From a bacterium (lineage in GTDB: Bacteria > UBA9089): 13,209 nt of DNA. Where the stretch lies: assembly GCA_003485015.1 (NCBI GenBank), contig DNCN01000082.1, positions 1 to 13,209 of the forward strand, in the 5' to 3' direction. The position numbers and the translations under genes are program-made. Under the pieces are notes generated by a model, which saw only the letters and a list, made by a program, of their open reading frames with translations, was not told where the DNA came from and searched no databases. This document shows, in pieces, positions 7,328 through 13,209 of the stretch. Positions within the stretch are counted from its first letter, which is position 1; the number at the start of each line of letters is the position of its first letter.

Positions 7328-8449
7328 ATGGAATCTTCGAAGCTGGGCTGGTGTGAGATAAATCTTGGTAATTTGCGGCATAATCTAAGAGAACTCAAAA
7401 GGATTATCCCGGTGGATACAAAGATTGTGCCTGTGGTTAAGGCTGACGCTTATGGTCACGGTGCGGTTGAGGTTACTCAAGTACTTCTTGAAGAAGGGGT
7501 GGAGAGTTTTGGGGTTTTCTCTGTTGAGGAAGGGATAAGACTTCGGGAGGCAGGAATCTCAGTTCCTATTCTGATTCTGGGGCCTTCCCTTCATGAAGAG
7601 GTAGACTCTGTCGCTGATCATGATCTTACTCCAGGAATATTTACCATGGAGATGGCTCAACTCCTCTCTAAAACGGCTATGGCTAAGGAGAAGAAGATCA
7701 AAGTTCATATCAAGGTGAATACTGGTATGTGGAGGATAGGGGTTTGGGTAGATGAAGCGGTTCAGTTTGTTAAAGAAGTTTTGGAGTTGAAAAACCTTGA
7801 AGTTGAGGGTATCTTTTCTCATTTAGCTACTGCTTACAGCCTGGATAAGAGTTATGCTTACGAACAGTTCAGGTTGTTTTGTAAAGTAATTGAGGAGCTC
7901 AACCAGGATGGTATTTACATTCCTTTAAGGCATATTGCCTCAAGTGCAGCTATCCTAGATCTTCCTGAGATGAATCTTGATATGGTCCGTCCAGGGATCT
8001 CCCTCTATGGTCTCTATCCCTCTAAGATGGTCAAAAGAAGGGTTGAACTTTGGCCTGTGATGGAGTTTAAGACAAGGGTAGTCTATTTAGAGCGAGTGCC
8101 TAAAGGGAGTAGTGTCTCCTATGGAAGGTCATTTATTGCCTCTAAAGATATAATAGTAGCGGTTCTTCCGGTGGGTTATGCCCATGGGTACATGAGGACA
8201 TTATCTAATAAGAGCGAGGTTCTCATCGTGGGCAGAAGAGCCAAAATTATTGGCACAATCTGTATGGACTATTCCTTGGTTGATGTTACTGATATAGAAG
8301 AGGTGAAGATAAATGATGAAGTGGTACTTTTTGGTCGGCAGTTGAATGAAAGGATTGAAGTTGATGAACTGGCTGATCTTTGCGGAACTATCAGTTATGA
8401 AATTGTTTGCTCAGTGGGAAATAGAGTTCCCCGAGTCTATATAGAGTAA
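7328..8449 (+). CDS. alr: Alanine racemase
   Basis: This PLP enzyme interconverts L- and D-alanine for peptidoglycan in the cytoplasm. Its 373 residues match the usual length. The PLP lysine is K38 in VVKADAYGHGA. R136 in NTGMWRIGV, the second catalytic base Y265 in VSYGRSF, the PVGYAHGY loop and M313 in GTICMDYS are all present, as is the PLP-phosphate region RHIASSAA. The usual DTGM before the arginine reads NTGM, and a Trp replaces the common Gly after it, both mild departures. The start ATG is 1 base past the stop of the PP-loop gene, implying translational coupling; there is no clear separate ribosome binding site. Identification is firm. Confidence 0.96.
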   Translation: MESSKLGWCEINLGNLRHNLRELKRIIPVDTKIVPVVKADAYGHGAVEVTQVLLEEGVESFGVFSVEEGIRLREAGISVPILILGPSLHEEVDSVADHDLTPGIFTMEMAQLLSKTAMAKEKKIKVHIKVNTGMWRIGVWVDEAVQFVKEVLELKNLEVEGIFSHLATAYSLDKSYAYEQFRLFCKVIEELNQDGIYIPLRHIASSAAILDLPEMNLDMVRPGISLYGLYPSKMVKRRVELWPVMEFKTRVVYLERVPKGSSVSYGRSFIASKDIIVAVLPVGYAHGYMRTLSNKSEVLIVGRRAKIIGTICMDYSLVDVTDIEEVKINDEVVLFGRQLNERIEVDELADLCGTISYEIVCSVGNRVPRVYIE

Positions 8450-8463
8450 GTTCTTAACATGGA

Positions 8464-8494
8464 CTTGTGTAAGTTACAAGATTGGAAATCTTAT
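8464..8494 (+). other. Small AT-rich hairpin region between alr and the DUF151 gene
   Basis: The 67-base gap between alr and the DUF151 gene holds AAGATT-GGA-AATCTT (8478-8492), a perfect 6-bp stem with a 3-base loop followed by ATTTAG. CTTGT (8464-8468) and ACAAG (8476-8480) form a second, overlapping, weaker pair. It could be a processing site or a weak attenuator, but the stem is AT-rich and no run of T follows, so I do not call a terminator. Promoter matches here are poor. Confidence 0.25.
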
Positions 8495-8516
8495 TTAGCT
8501 AAAGGAAGAGGGAAAA

Positions 8517-8999
8517 ATGATAGAAATGGTAGAGATGAATGTAGTCGGTGTAGCCTTAGACGCTAGGACAACCACACCTGTCATTATTCTTAAGGATGAA
8601 GAAGGAAAAAAGATTCTTCCTATCTGGGTGGGAATATTTGAAGCCCAGGCCATCCTCTTTGGCTTAGAAAAGATAGAGCTTCCTAGACCCTTTACTCATG
8701 ACTTACTGAAGAATGTTATTGAAAACTTAGGAGCTAAAGTGACTAGAATAGTCATCAATGCCCTGCGGGATAACACCTACTATGCCCAAATAGGCCTCAA
8801 GGTCAACTCTACAGATCTTGAAATCGATTCTCGACCTTCTGATGCTATCGCCTTGGCCCTCCGGACCTCATCGCCCATCTATGTTCCCGAGCCAATCCTC
8901 AATGCTGCCGCTCGGCCCAGTCAGCCGATTGATGAGGAAGAGGTGGAAAAATTCCGTCAGATGCTCAAGGACCTTAAGCCGGGTAGTATAGACCAGTAG
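8517..8999 (+). CDS. Bifunctional nuclease family protein (DUF151/BFN)
   Basis: A complete 160-residue member of the DUF151 family, whose plant founding member (BFN) was reported to have both DNase and RNase activity; the bacterial role is poorly known. Typical features are the opening MVEMNVVGVALD, the ILPIWVGIFEAQAI block (about 29-42), the PRPFTHDLLKNVIE segment (about 56-69) and the signature IDSRPSDAIALALR (about 102-115), with a short charged C-terminus. The start is the ATG at 8517 behind AAAGGAAGAGGG; a second ATG at 8526 would trim three residues and cannot be excluded. It sits between alr and thiL on the same strand, probably in the same transcript. Family assignment is firm; nuclease activity in this organism is inference. 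Confidence 0.93.
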   Translation: MIEMVEMNVVGVALDARTTTPVIILKDEEGKKILPIWVGIFEAQAILFGLEKIELPRPFTHDLLKNVIENLGAKVTRIVINALRDNTYYAQIGLKVNSTDLEIDSRPSDAIALALRTSSPIYVPEPILNAAARPSQPIDEEEVEKFRQMLKDLKPGSIDQ

Positions 9000-9012
9000 A
9001 TTAAGAGGCGGG

Positions 9013-9990
9013 ATGTTAGTTGAAGAACTGGGTGAATTCGGGCTCATCGACCGGATTAAAGCCCATCTCAAGATCGAAGATATAGAGATCCTTGGTCCGG
9101 GCGATGATACCGCTATCCTCCCCTTTTCAGAAGAGAAAGTCCTGCTCTTTACCGCCGATATGCTCCTTGAAGATGTCCACTTCAATCCTACCTTCTCCAC
9201 TCCCTACCAGGTTGGCTGGAAGTCAATAGCAGCAAATCTCTCTGATATTGCTAGTATGGGGGGTCTTCCCCGATATGCCCTCATCTCTTTGGGTCTTGCT
9301 TCCAACACCCCAGTAGAATTCGTTGATGAACTCTATAGAGGAATGGAAGAGATAGCCTCTCGTTTTGGGCTGCGGCTTGTAGGTGGAGATACTAACAGAT
9401 CAGAGAAGATGGTAATCAGTGTTGCTCTCTTGGGGGAGTGCGAAAAAGAGTATGTTTGTGAGAGGAGTGGGGCAAAGGTAGGGGATAAGATAGTTATAAG
9501 TGGCTTCACTGGTGAGTCAGAGGCTGGTCTCATCTGCCTGAAAAGGAGATTGTCCCGAGATCTGCCTAATATGGAGGCGATGGTAAAGAAGCACCTTGAA
9601 CCATATCCTCGCCTTAATGAAGCAAGGAGATTAGCGGAGAAGAAGGTAGTTTGTGCAATGATTGACCTTTCTGATGGCTTAAGTAATGATCTCCATCAGC
9701 TTACTAAATCCAGTGGAGTAAGTGCTAGGATTTTTTTAGATAGAATTCCTATCTCCGAAGGCGTGGCAGATCTCTCTCAAAGATTAAAACTCGATCCATT
9801 TGATCTGATCCTCTATGGTGGCGAGGATTATGAACTTCTCTTTACTACTTCCGATGAAGAGAATCTACCCCAATTGGAGATTCCTCTAAGTATAATTGGT
9901 GAGATCATTCCTCCAGAGGACGGAGTTCTCCAGATAGATAAAGAAGGCCGTAAAAAAAGGCTTCCCCTTAAGGGCTATCGACACTTCTAG
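9013..9990 (+). CDS. thiL: Thiamine-monophosphate kinase
   Basis: ThiL phosphorylates thiamine monophosphate with ATP to thiamine diphosphate, the active cofactor, in the cytoplasm. The 325 residues carry the expected motif order: GPGDDTAI (28-35), TADMLLEDVHF (47-57), NLSDIASMGG (75-84), GGDTNRS (124-130), the glycine loop SGFTGESEAGL (163-173), DLSDGLSNDL (218-227), YGGEDYELLF (268-277) and a C-terminal GYRHF close to the family's usual GYDHF. The start ATG at 9013 follows AAGAGGCGGG, 13 bases after the DUF151 stop. No other thiamine gene is in the window. Its last 23 bases overlap the 3' end of the convergent HD-GYP gene. Identification is firm. Confidence 0.96.
   Translation: MLVEELGEFGLIDRIKAHLKIEDIEILGPGDDTAILPFSEEKVLLFTADMLLEDVHFNPTFSTPYQVGWKSIAANLSDIASMGGLPRYALISLGLASNTPVEFVDELYRGMEEIASRFGLRLVGGDTNRSEKMVISVALLGECEKEYVCERSGAKVGDKIVISGFTGESEAGLICLKRRLSRDLPNMEAMVKKHLEPYPRLNEARRLAEKKVVCAMIDLSDGLSNDLHQLTKSSGVSARIFLDRIPISEGVADLSQRLKLDPFDLILYGGEDYELLFTTSDEENLPQLEIPLSIIGEIIPPEDGVLQIDKEGRKKRLPLKGYRHF
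9968..9990. other. Convergent coding overlap of thiL and the HD-GYP gene
   Basis: The TAA stop of the - strand HD-GYP gene (9968-9970) lies inside thiL, whose TAG stop is at 9988-9990, so 23 bases are coding on both strands. The palindrome CCCTTAAGGG (9965-9974) spans the HD-GYP stop. No strong stem-plus-T terminator is visible for either gene, so the two mRNAs probably have complementary 3' ends. Confidence 0.9.
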
Positions 9991-11899
9991 TTGAATCTAT
10001 AAATCGACCAGATCTTTCCTCCAGGATAGATAAGAAGACCTGTACTACTTCTGGATCGTACTCTTTACCTGCCCCACGTAAGAGCTCAAGTTTTGCCTCA
10101 TCTGTTGAAAGGGCTTTTCTGTACTGCCTATCTGAACTCATAGCATCGTAGACATCAGCTACAGCCATAATTCTGGCTACTAGTGGGATCTCGTCTCCTT
10201 TAAGGGCTTCTGGATAGCCTTTACCACTAAGACGTTCATGGTGGCTTAGGACAGAGTCGACAACCTCCTTTGAAAACTGAATAGGAACGAGGATCTTTAA
10301 CCCTGCTTGAGTATGTTTTTTAACTTCTTCAAACTCCTCGTCAGTCAAAGTCCCTGGCTTAAGTAGGATTTCATCGCTAATTGTTACCTTTCCAATGTCA
10401 TGGATCATCCCTCCAAGCTTCAGAGATTCAACAACATCTAATGGAAGGCCCATTCTTTGACCAATGGCCATAGCATATTTGGCTACCCTTTCACAATGTT
10501 CCTGTGTCTTCTTATCCTTCGCTTCCATAGAGAAGGCAAAAGCTTGGATTATTGAAAGATACTCTTTAATCTTTTGGTCATAGTAGCTCATCGAAATAAG
10601 AGCACCTGAGATCTGGTTACAAAGATTACTTACCAGTTTAACCTCTTCCCAAAAGTAAGGCTCTCCACTTCTTTTGTCTCCCAAGATCAGAAGACCGATG
10701 AGACTTTCGTTAACAACAAGGGGGAAAGAAGCCCTACCTTCGATCTTCTTTAGATCATTCAGTATCTCTTCTCTTGCCCCTTCGAAGAGGGGATCATCCT
10801 CTACCTCCTCGATAAGAAGGGGATGAGAGTTCTTTTGCTGCCATTTGATTAGGGCGCTCTCTTTACTGAAGTGGGCTTTTCTTCTTACTTCACCTGATAA
10901 ACCAAAGGCAAACTGCATCTCGAATCTCTTCAATTTCCTATTCCAAAGGAGGATGGAACTTTTCTGGACATCGGTTAAGTTAGTAACGACGTTAAGCACA
11001 GTCCCCAAGAAGATCTCCTGGTCAAATACTTGGGAGAGAGTTTGGCTCAGTCTTTTGATCGAGGACCACCGCCGATAGAATCTATGGAAGAGCAATTGCT
11101 CAATGAAACTAACCGCATGATCTCCTAAACTTTGGACTAAAATGACTAAAGTGAGGGCAGTAAGAAGTGAGGAGAAAAAAGTAAGTTCAGGATCGGCTAT
11201 ATCACTTACTATTCGCAGGAAATCCATAAAGATTGTCTGGATCAAAAAGTAAGAGAGGATAACCCAGATAGAGAACACAGAGTAAGTAGTGATCTTGCGA
11301 AGGACGGAGGCAAGACTCATGGGTTTGGCTCTTGCAATGGCATAGGCCATTATAAATGGCTGGAAGACTATGGTAAAATTCCAGAAAGGCGAGAGATTCC
11401 AGCCGAAGGAATCACAGATATCTATAAGAAGCTTGAAGAGGCCCATCCACAGGGCCAATGTAAGATAAGCAATTCTATTTATTTCAAACGGGTTAAAGGT
11501 AGCTTTGCTCCGAAGGTACAGGAAATAGGCTGAGTAGATAAAGAATCCTCCAAAAAGTAGGTTGTAAAAGAAATTGTAGAGCTCAATCTTGCCTGGCCAA
11601 ACTAAAAAGATTAGCCCCGTAAGATATCCGATTGCGAGGATTATTCTATTGGTGGGGGTAAATCTACTCGTCAGACTAAGCACAAACTGAAAGAAGCCAA
11701 GAGGTAGAAGAACAAGACCTAAAGCCTTTAAAGAGCCGAAGCCTAGAAACCCAAGATTCAAAAGGGCTAAGTAGAGAGCATAGAGAGAGTATGTTCTAAA
11801 GACCCAACTTTTAGGGTTCTGTCTAAGGACAAATACACCTAATATGATCGAAGAAAGGAATCCTATAAGAGGGACCCAAATTTTGATAACTTCACCCAT
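9968..11899 (-). CDS. Membrane GAF/HD-GYP protein, probable c-di-GMP phosphodiesterase
   Basis: The protein has 643 residues. Residues 1-260 contain about eight or nine hydrophobic helices, a sensor region like the 7TM N-terminus of PrsK-type histidine kinases. A linker (FHRFYRRWSSIKRLSQTLSQ) and a GAF-like domain (about 285-440) follow, then an HD-GYP domain (about 450-625). Visible active-site features are H468, H500-D501 with K504 (HDIGK), H529, H553-H554, the G561-Y562-P563 signature and D582 (ADVYDAM), so hydrolysis of cyclic di-GMP is expected. The start ATG lies inside the last codons of the oxidoreductase gene (8-base overlap) with GGAGG ten bases upstream, giving translational coupling in the lpxB operon. 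The 3' end overlaps thiL tail to tail. Domain calls are firm; the sensed ligand is unknown. Confidence 0.9.
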   Translation of the reverse strand: MGEVIKIWVPLIGFLSSIILGVFVLRQNPKSWVFRTYSLYALYLALLNLGFLGFGSLKALGLVLLPLGFFQFVLSLTSRFTPTNRIILAIGYLTGLIFLVWPGKIELYNFFYNLLFGGFFIYSAYFLYLRSKATFNPFEINRIAYLTLALWMGLFKLLIDICDSFGWNLSPFWNFTIVFQPFIMAYAIARAKPMSLASVLRKITTYSVFSIWVILSYFLIQTIFMDFLRIVSDIADPELTFFSSLLTALTLVILVQSLGDHAVSFIEQLLFHRFYRRWSSIKRLSQTLSQVFDQEIFLGTVLNVVTNLTDVQKSSILLWNRKLKRFEMQFAFGLSGEVRRKAHFSKESALIKWQQKNSHPLLIEEVEDDPLFEGAREEILNDLKKIEGRASFPLVVNESLIGLLILGDKRSGEPYFWEEVKLVSNLCNQISGALISMSYYDQKIKEYLSIIQAFAFSMEAKDKKTQEHCERVAKYAMAIGQRMGLPLDVVESLKLGGMIHDIGKVTISDEILLKPGTLTDEEFEEVKKHTQAGLKILVPIQFSKEVVDSVLSHHERLSGKGYPEALKGDEIPLVARIMAVADVYDAMSSDRQYRKALSTDEAKLELLRGAGKEYDPEVVQVFLSILEERSGRFIDSTRSVDSP

Positions 11900-12875
11900 G
11901 ATAACCTTGCCTCCGATCTTTCGTCATTCTGTATTCTTCTAGTATCTTCAAGGTCAAATCAAGACTTTTTAGATCATCTTGAACAGAGAAGAGGGGTGGC
12001 TGTCCATTGATGCATCCCAGGAAATGAAGGATCTCTAATTTAAGGGGGTTGTCTTTATGGACAAAGATCCTTTCAACAAAGGATTCCTGTTTATAGCGGA
12101 GTACATCTCTGGTGAGGATAACCCCAGAAGAGGCTTGGCGATGGATGTGTAATTCCTGGTCGGTGTAATTTAGAAAGATATAGGCTTCTGGTTGGCTGAT
12201 GGAGAGAGTTCTCATTTTATTCTCAGTAACCCTTGAGGCAGTAATACAGGCTATGCAATCATTTTCAAAGGTGAGCTGGACGTTGACAATATCTTCAAAC
12301 TCAGTGTAAATAGATCTACCCGTGACTGCTATTTTTCTAATTTCGGAGTGGACCAGTCCCAAAATAATATCTATGTCGTGAATTACCAGATCCAGAATTA
12401 CGCCTGTATCATTGATTCGATTTTTGACAAAGGGGCCAAGGCGTCGAGCCTCAATGAAGATAGGATCTTTGACAATAGCTCCAAGTTCTCCAACTGCACC
12501 GTTGAACCTTTCTACTTGACCTATCTGAAGAATAAGGCCTCTATCTTGAGCCAGATTTATCAGTGCTTTAGCTTCTTCCATCGTTGGAACCATAGGTTTT
12601 TCCAAGAGAACATGGATACCGGCCTCCAAGAAATCTTTAGTCATCTGAAAGTGGAGGTTAGTTGGAACAGCGATGCTCACTGCCTGGACTTTATCATAAA
12701 GTTGGTGATAGTCTAAATACCCGATGGTATTATACTGTTCGGAAATCCTTTTTACCCTCTTTTCATCTATGTCTACTATACCCACGAGTTCTATATCTGA
12801 TAGCTCTGCATAGGTTCGTACATGGTACTCGCCCATGTGGCCAACTCCAACTACACCCACTTTCATCCTCTTCAT
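11892..12875 (-). CDS. Gfo/Idh/MocA oxidoreductase, lipid-A-associated (GnnA-like)
   Basis: This 327-residue NAD(P)-dependent sugar oxidoreductase has an N-terminal Rossmann fold with GVGHMG (10-15), an acidic D35 after the second strand, the family EKP motif (92-94) and the C-terminal-domain motif GVILDLVIHDIDII (158-171) with H166. Relatives next to lpx genes include GnnA, which oxidises the 3-hydroxyl of UDP-GlcNAc so that GnnB can aminate it, giving lipid A with amide-linked 3-acyl chains. The gene starts 22 bases after lpxB ends, with GAGGG upstream, and its stop overlaps the HD-GYP start. No GnnB-type aminotransferase is in the window, so the substrate remains inferred from context. An alternative start at residue 4 has poor ribosome-binding spacing. 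Confidence 0.85.
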   Translation of the reverse strand: MKRMKVGVVGVGHMGEYHVRTYAELSDIELVGIVDIDEKRVKRISEQYNTIGYLDYHQLYDKVQAVSIAVPTNLHFQMTKDFLEAGIHVLLEKPMVPTMEEAKALINLAQDRGLILQIGQVERFNGAVGELGAIVKDPIFIEARRLGPFVKNRINDTGVILDLVIHDIDIILGLVHSEIRKIAVTGRSIYTEFEDIVNVQLTFENDCIACITASRVTENKMRTLSISQPEAYIFLNYTDQELHIHRQASSGVILTRDVLRYKQESFVERIFVHKDNPLKLEILHFLGCINGQPPLFSVQDDLKSLDLTLKILEEYRMTKDRRQGYHG

Positions 12876-12897
12876 TCTTACTCTATCCCTCTTTCTT

Positions 12898-13209
12898 CTA
12901 AAGATAACTCATTACGATCTTGGCTGCCCGTTCTAATCCCCCTCCCCCTTCTAACTTTTCAGCTACATAAGCTAAGTCCTGTTTTATTCTTAAATTCCTA
13001 TCAGGATCCTCTATGATCTTGAAAGACTCCTCAGCAATCTTCTGTGGAGTAACTTCTTTCTGGAGGAGCTCAGGAACGATCATCTTTTTTGCCAGGATAT
13101 TGGGCATTCCTACGAAACGACTCTTAACAAAAAGCTTAGCAAGAAGCCACGTCGAGTTTGAAGTTTTGTAGATAATAACCATCGGTATTCTAAGGATCGC
13201 CGCCTCTAA
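12898..13209 (-). CDS. lpxB: Lipid-A-disaccharide synthase, C-terminal part, cut by the window edge
   Basis: The frame runs off the right edge without a stop, leaving the last 103 residues of a protein normally about 380 long; the ATG at 13182 is internal. LpxB joins UDP-2,3-diacylglucosamine to lipid X to make the lipid A disaccharide at the inner face of the cytoplasmic membrane. The visible end begins LEAAILRIPMVIIYKTS and continues with PNILAKKMIVPELLQ and TPQKIAEE, matching the conserved LpxB C-terminus (EAA..G.PMVV.YK, PN.LA....VPE.LQ..). It is the first visible gene of a - strand operon with the GnnA-like gene 22 bases on. Identification is firm despite truncation. Confidence 0.93.
   Translation of the reverse strand, partial: LEAAILRIPMVIIYKTSNSTWLLAKLFVKSRFVGMPNILAKKMIVPELLQKEVTPQKIAEESFKIIEDPDRNLRIKQDLAYVAEKLEGGGGLERAAKIVMSYL

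Noticed and set aside
8465..8494. Promoter TTGTGT...TCTTAT upstream of the DUF151 gene
   Set aside because: It matches the consensus at only 3/6 and 4/6 positions, and the gene can be expressed from the upstream operon.
9965..9974. CCCTTAAGGG palindrome as a regulatory site
   Set aside because: It lies within two coding 3' ends, has no loop and no second copy nearby; chance is the simplest explanation.
9945..9975. Intrinsic terminator for the HD-GYP gene at the T7 run (A7 on the + strand, 9952-9958)
   Set aside because: The T-run is present on the - strand, but the sequence before it forms only 3-bp stems or mismatched pairing, so a terminator is not supported.
12348..12716. 122-residue + strand open frame opposite the GnnA-like gene
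   Set aside because: The opposite strand encodes a complete oxidoreductase with intact motifs; this frame has no recognisable domain.

Overview
The window comes from a diderm (Gram-negative) bacterium. It carries the 3' end of lpxB (lipid A synthesis), a lipid-A-type sugar oxidoreductase and a very large outer-membrane protein of the SprA type. SprA is the translocon barrel of the type IX secretion system (T9SS) and is best known from Bacteroidota, with relatives in other FCB-group and candidate phyla. The composition is moderately AT-rich by eye, AGG/AGA arginine codons are common and genes are tightly packed. This fits an uncultivated FCB-like or neighbouring candidate phylum, but I cannot name the phylum from the sequence. 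I see no mobile element, CRISPR array, rRNA or tRNA, and no gene-free stretch longer than about 106 bases.

Layout. Bases 2-4210 (+) are the last ~1400 codons of the SprA-like protein, whose start lies upstream of the window. A 106-base gap follows, holding a convincing sigma70-type promoter and a strong ribosome binding site. Five genes then run on the + strand: a membrane-anchored TPR protein (4317-6341), a PP-loop tRNA-thiolation-type enzyme fused to an NFACT-R-like domain (6349-7326), alanine racemase (7328-8449), a DUF151 bifunctional-nuclease-family protein (8517-8999) and thiamine-monophosphate kinase ThiL (9013-9990). Gaps are 7, 1, 67 and 13 bases, so most or all of this is probably one transcript.

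The right-hand part is a - strand operon read from the window's right edge: lpxB (C-terminal 103 residues only), a Gfo/Idh/MocA oxidoreductase of the GnnA type, and a membrane GAF/HD-GYP protein. It converges on thiL with a 23-base overlap of the two coding 3' ends.

How the genes fit together. SprA-like barrel, alanine racemase (D-Ala for peptidoglycan), LpxB and the GnnA-like enzyme all serve the envelope. The HD-GYP protein looks catalytically intact and would link c-di-GMP turnover to the lipid A operon by co-transcription. The most interesting part is the left end: a SprA-type translocon relative followed by a single-pass TPR protein with an acidic, repeat-bearing cytoplasmic tail. That protein is a plausible but unproven envelope-spanning partner.
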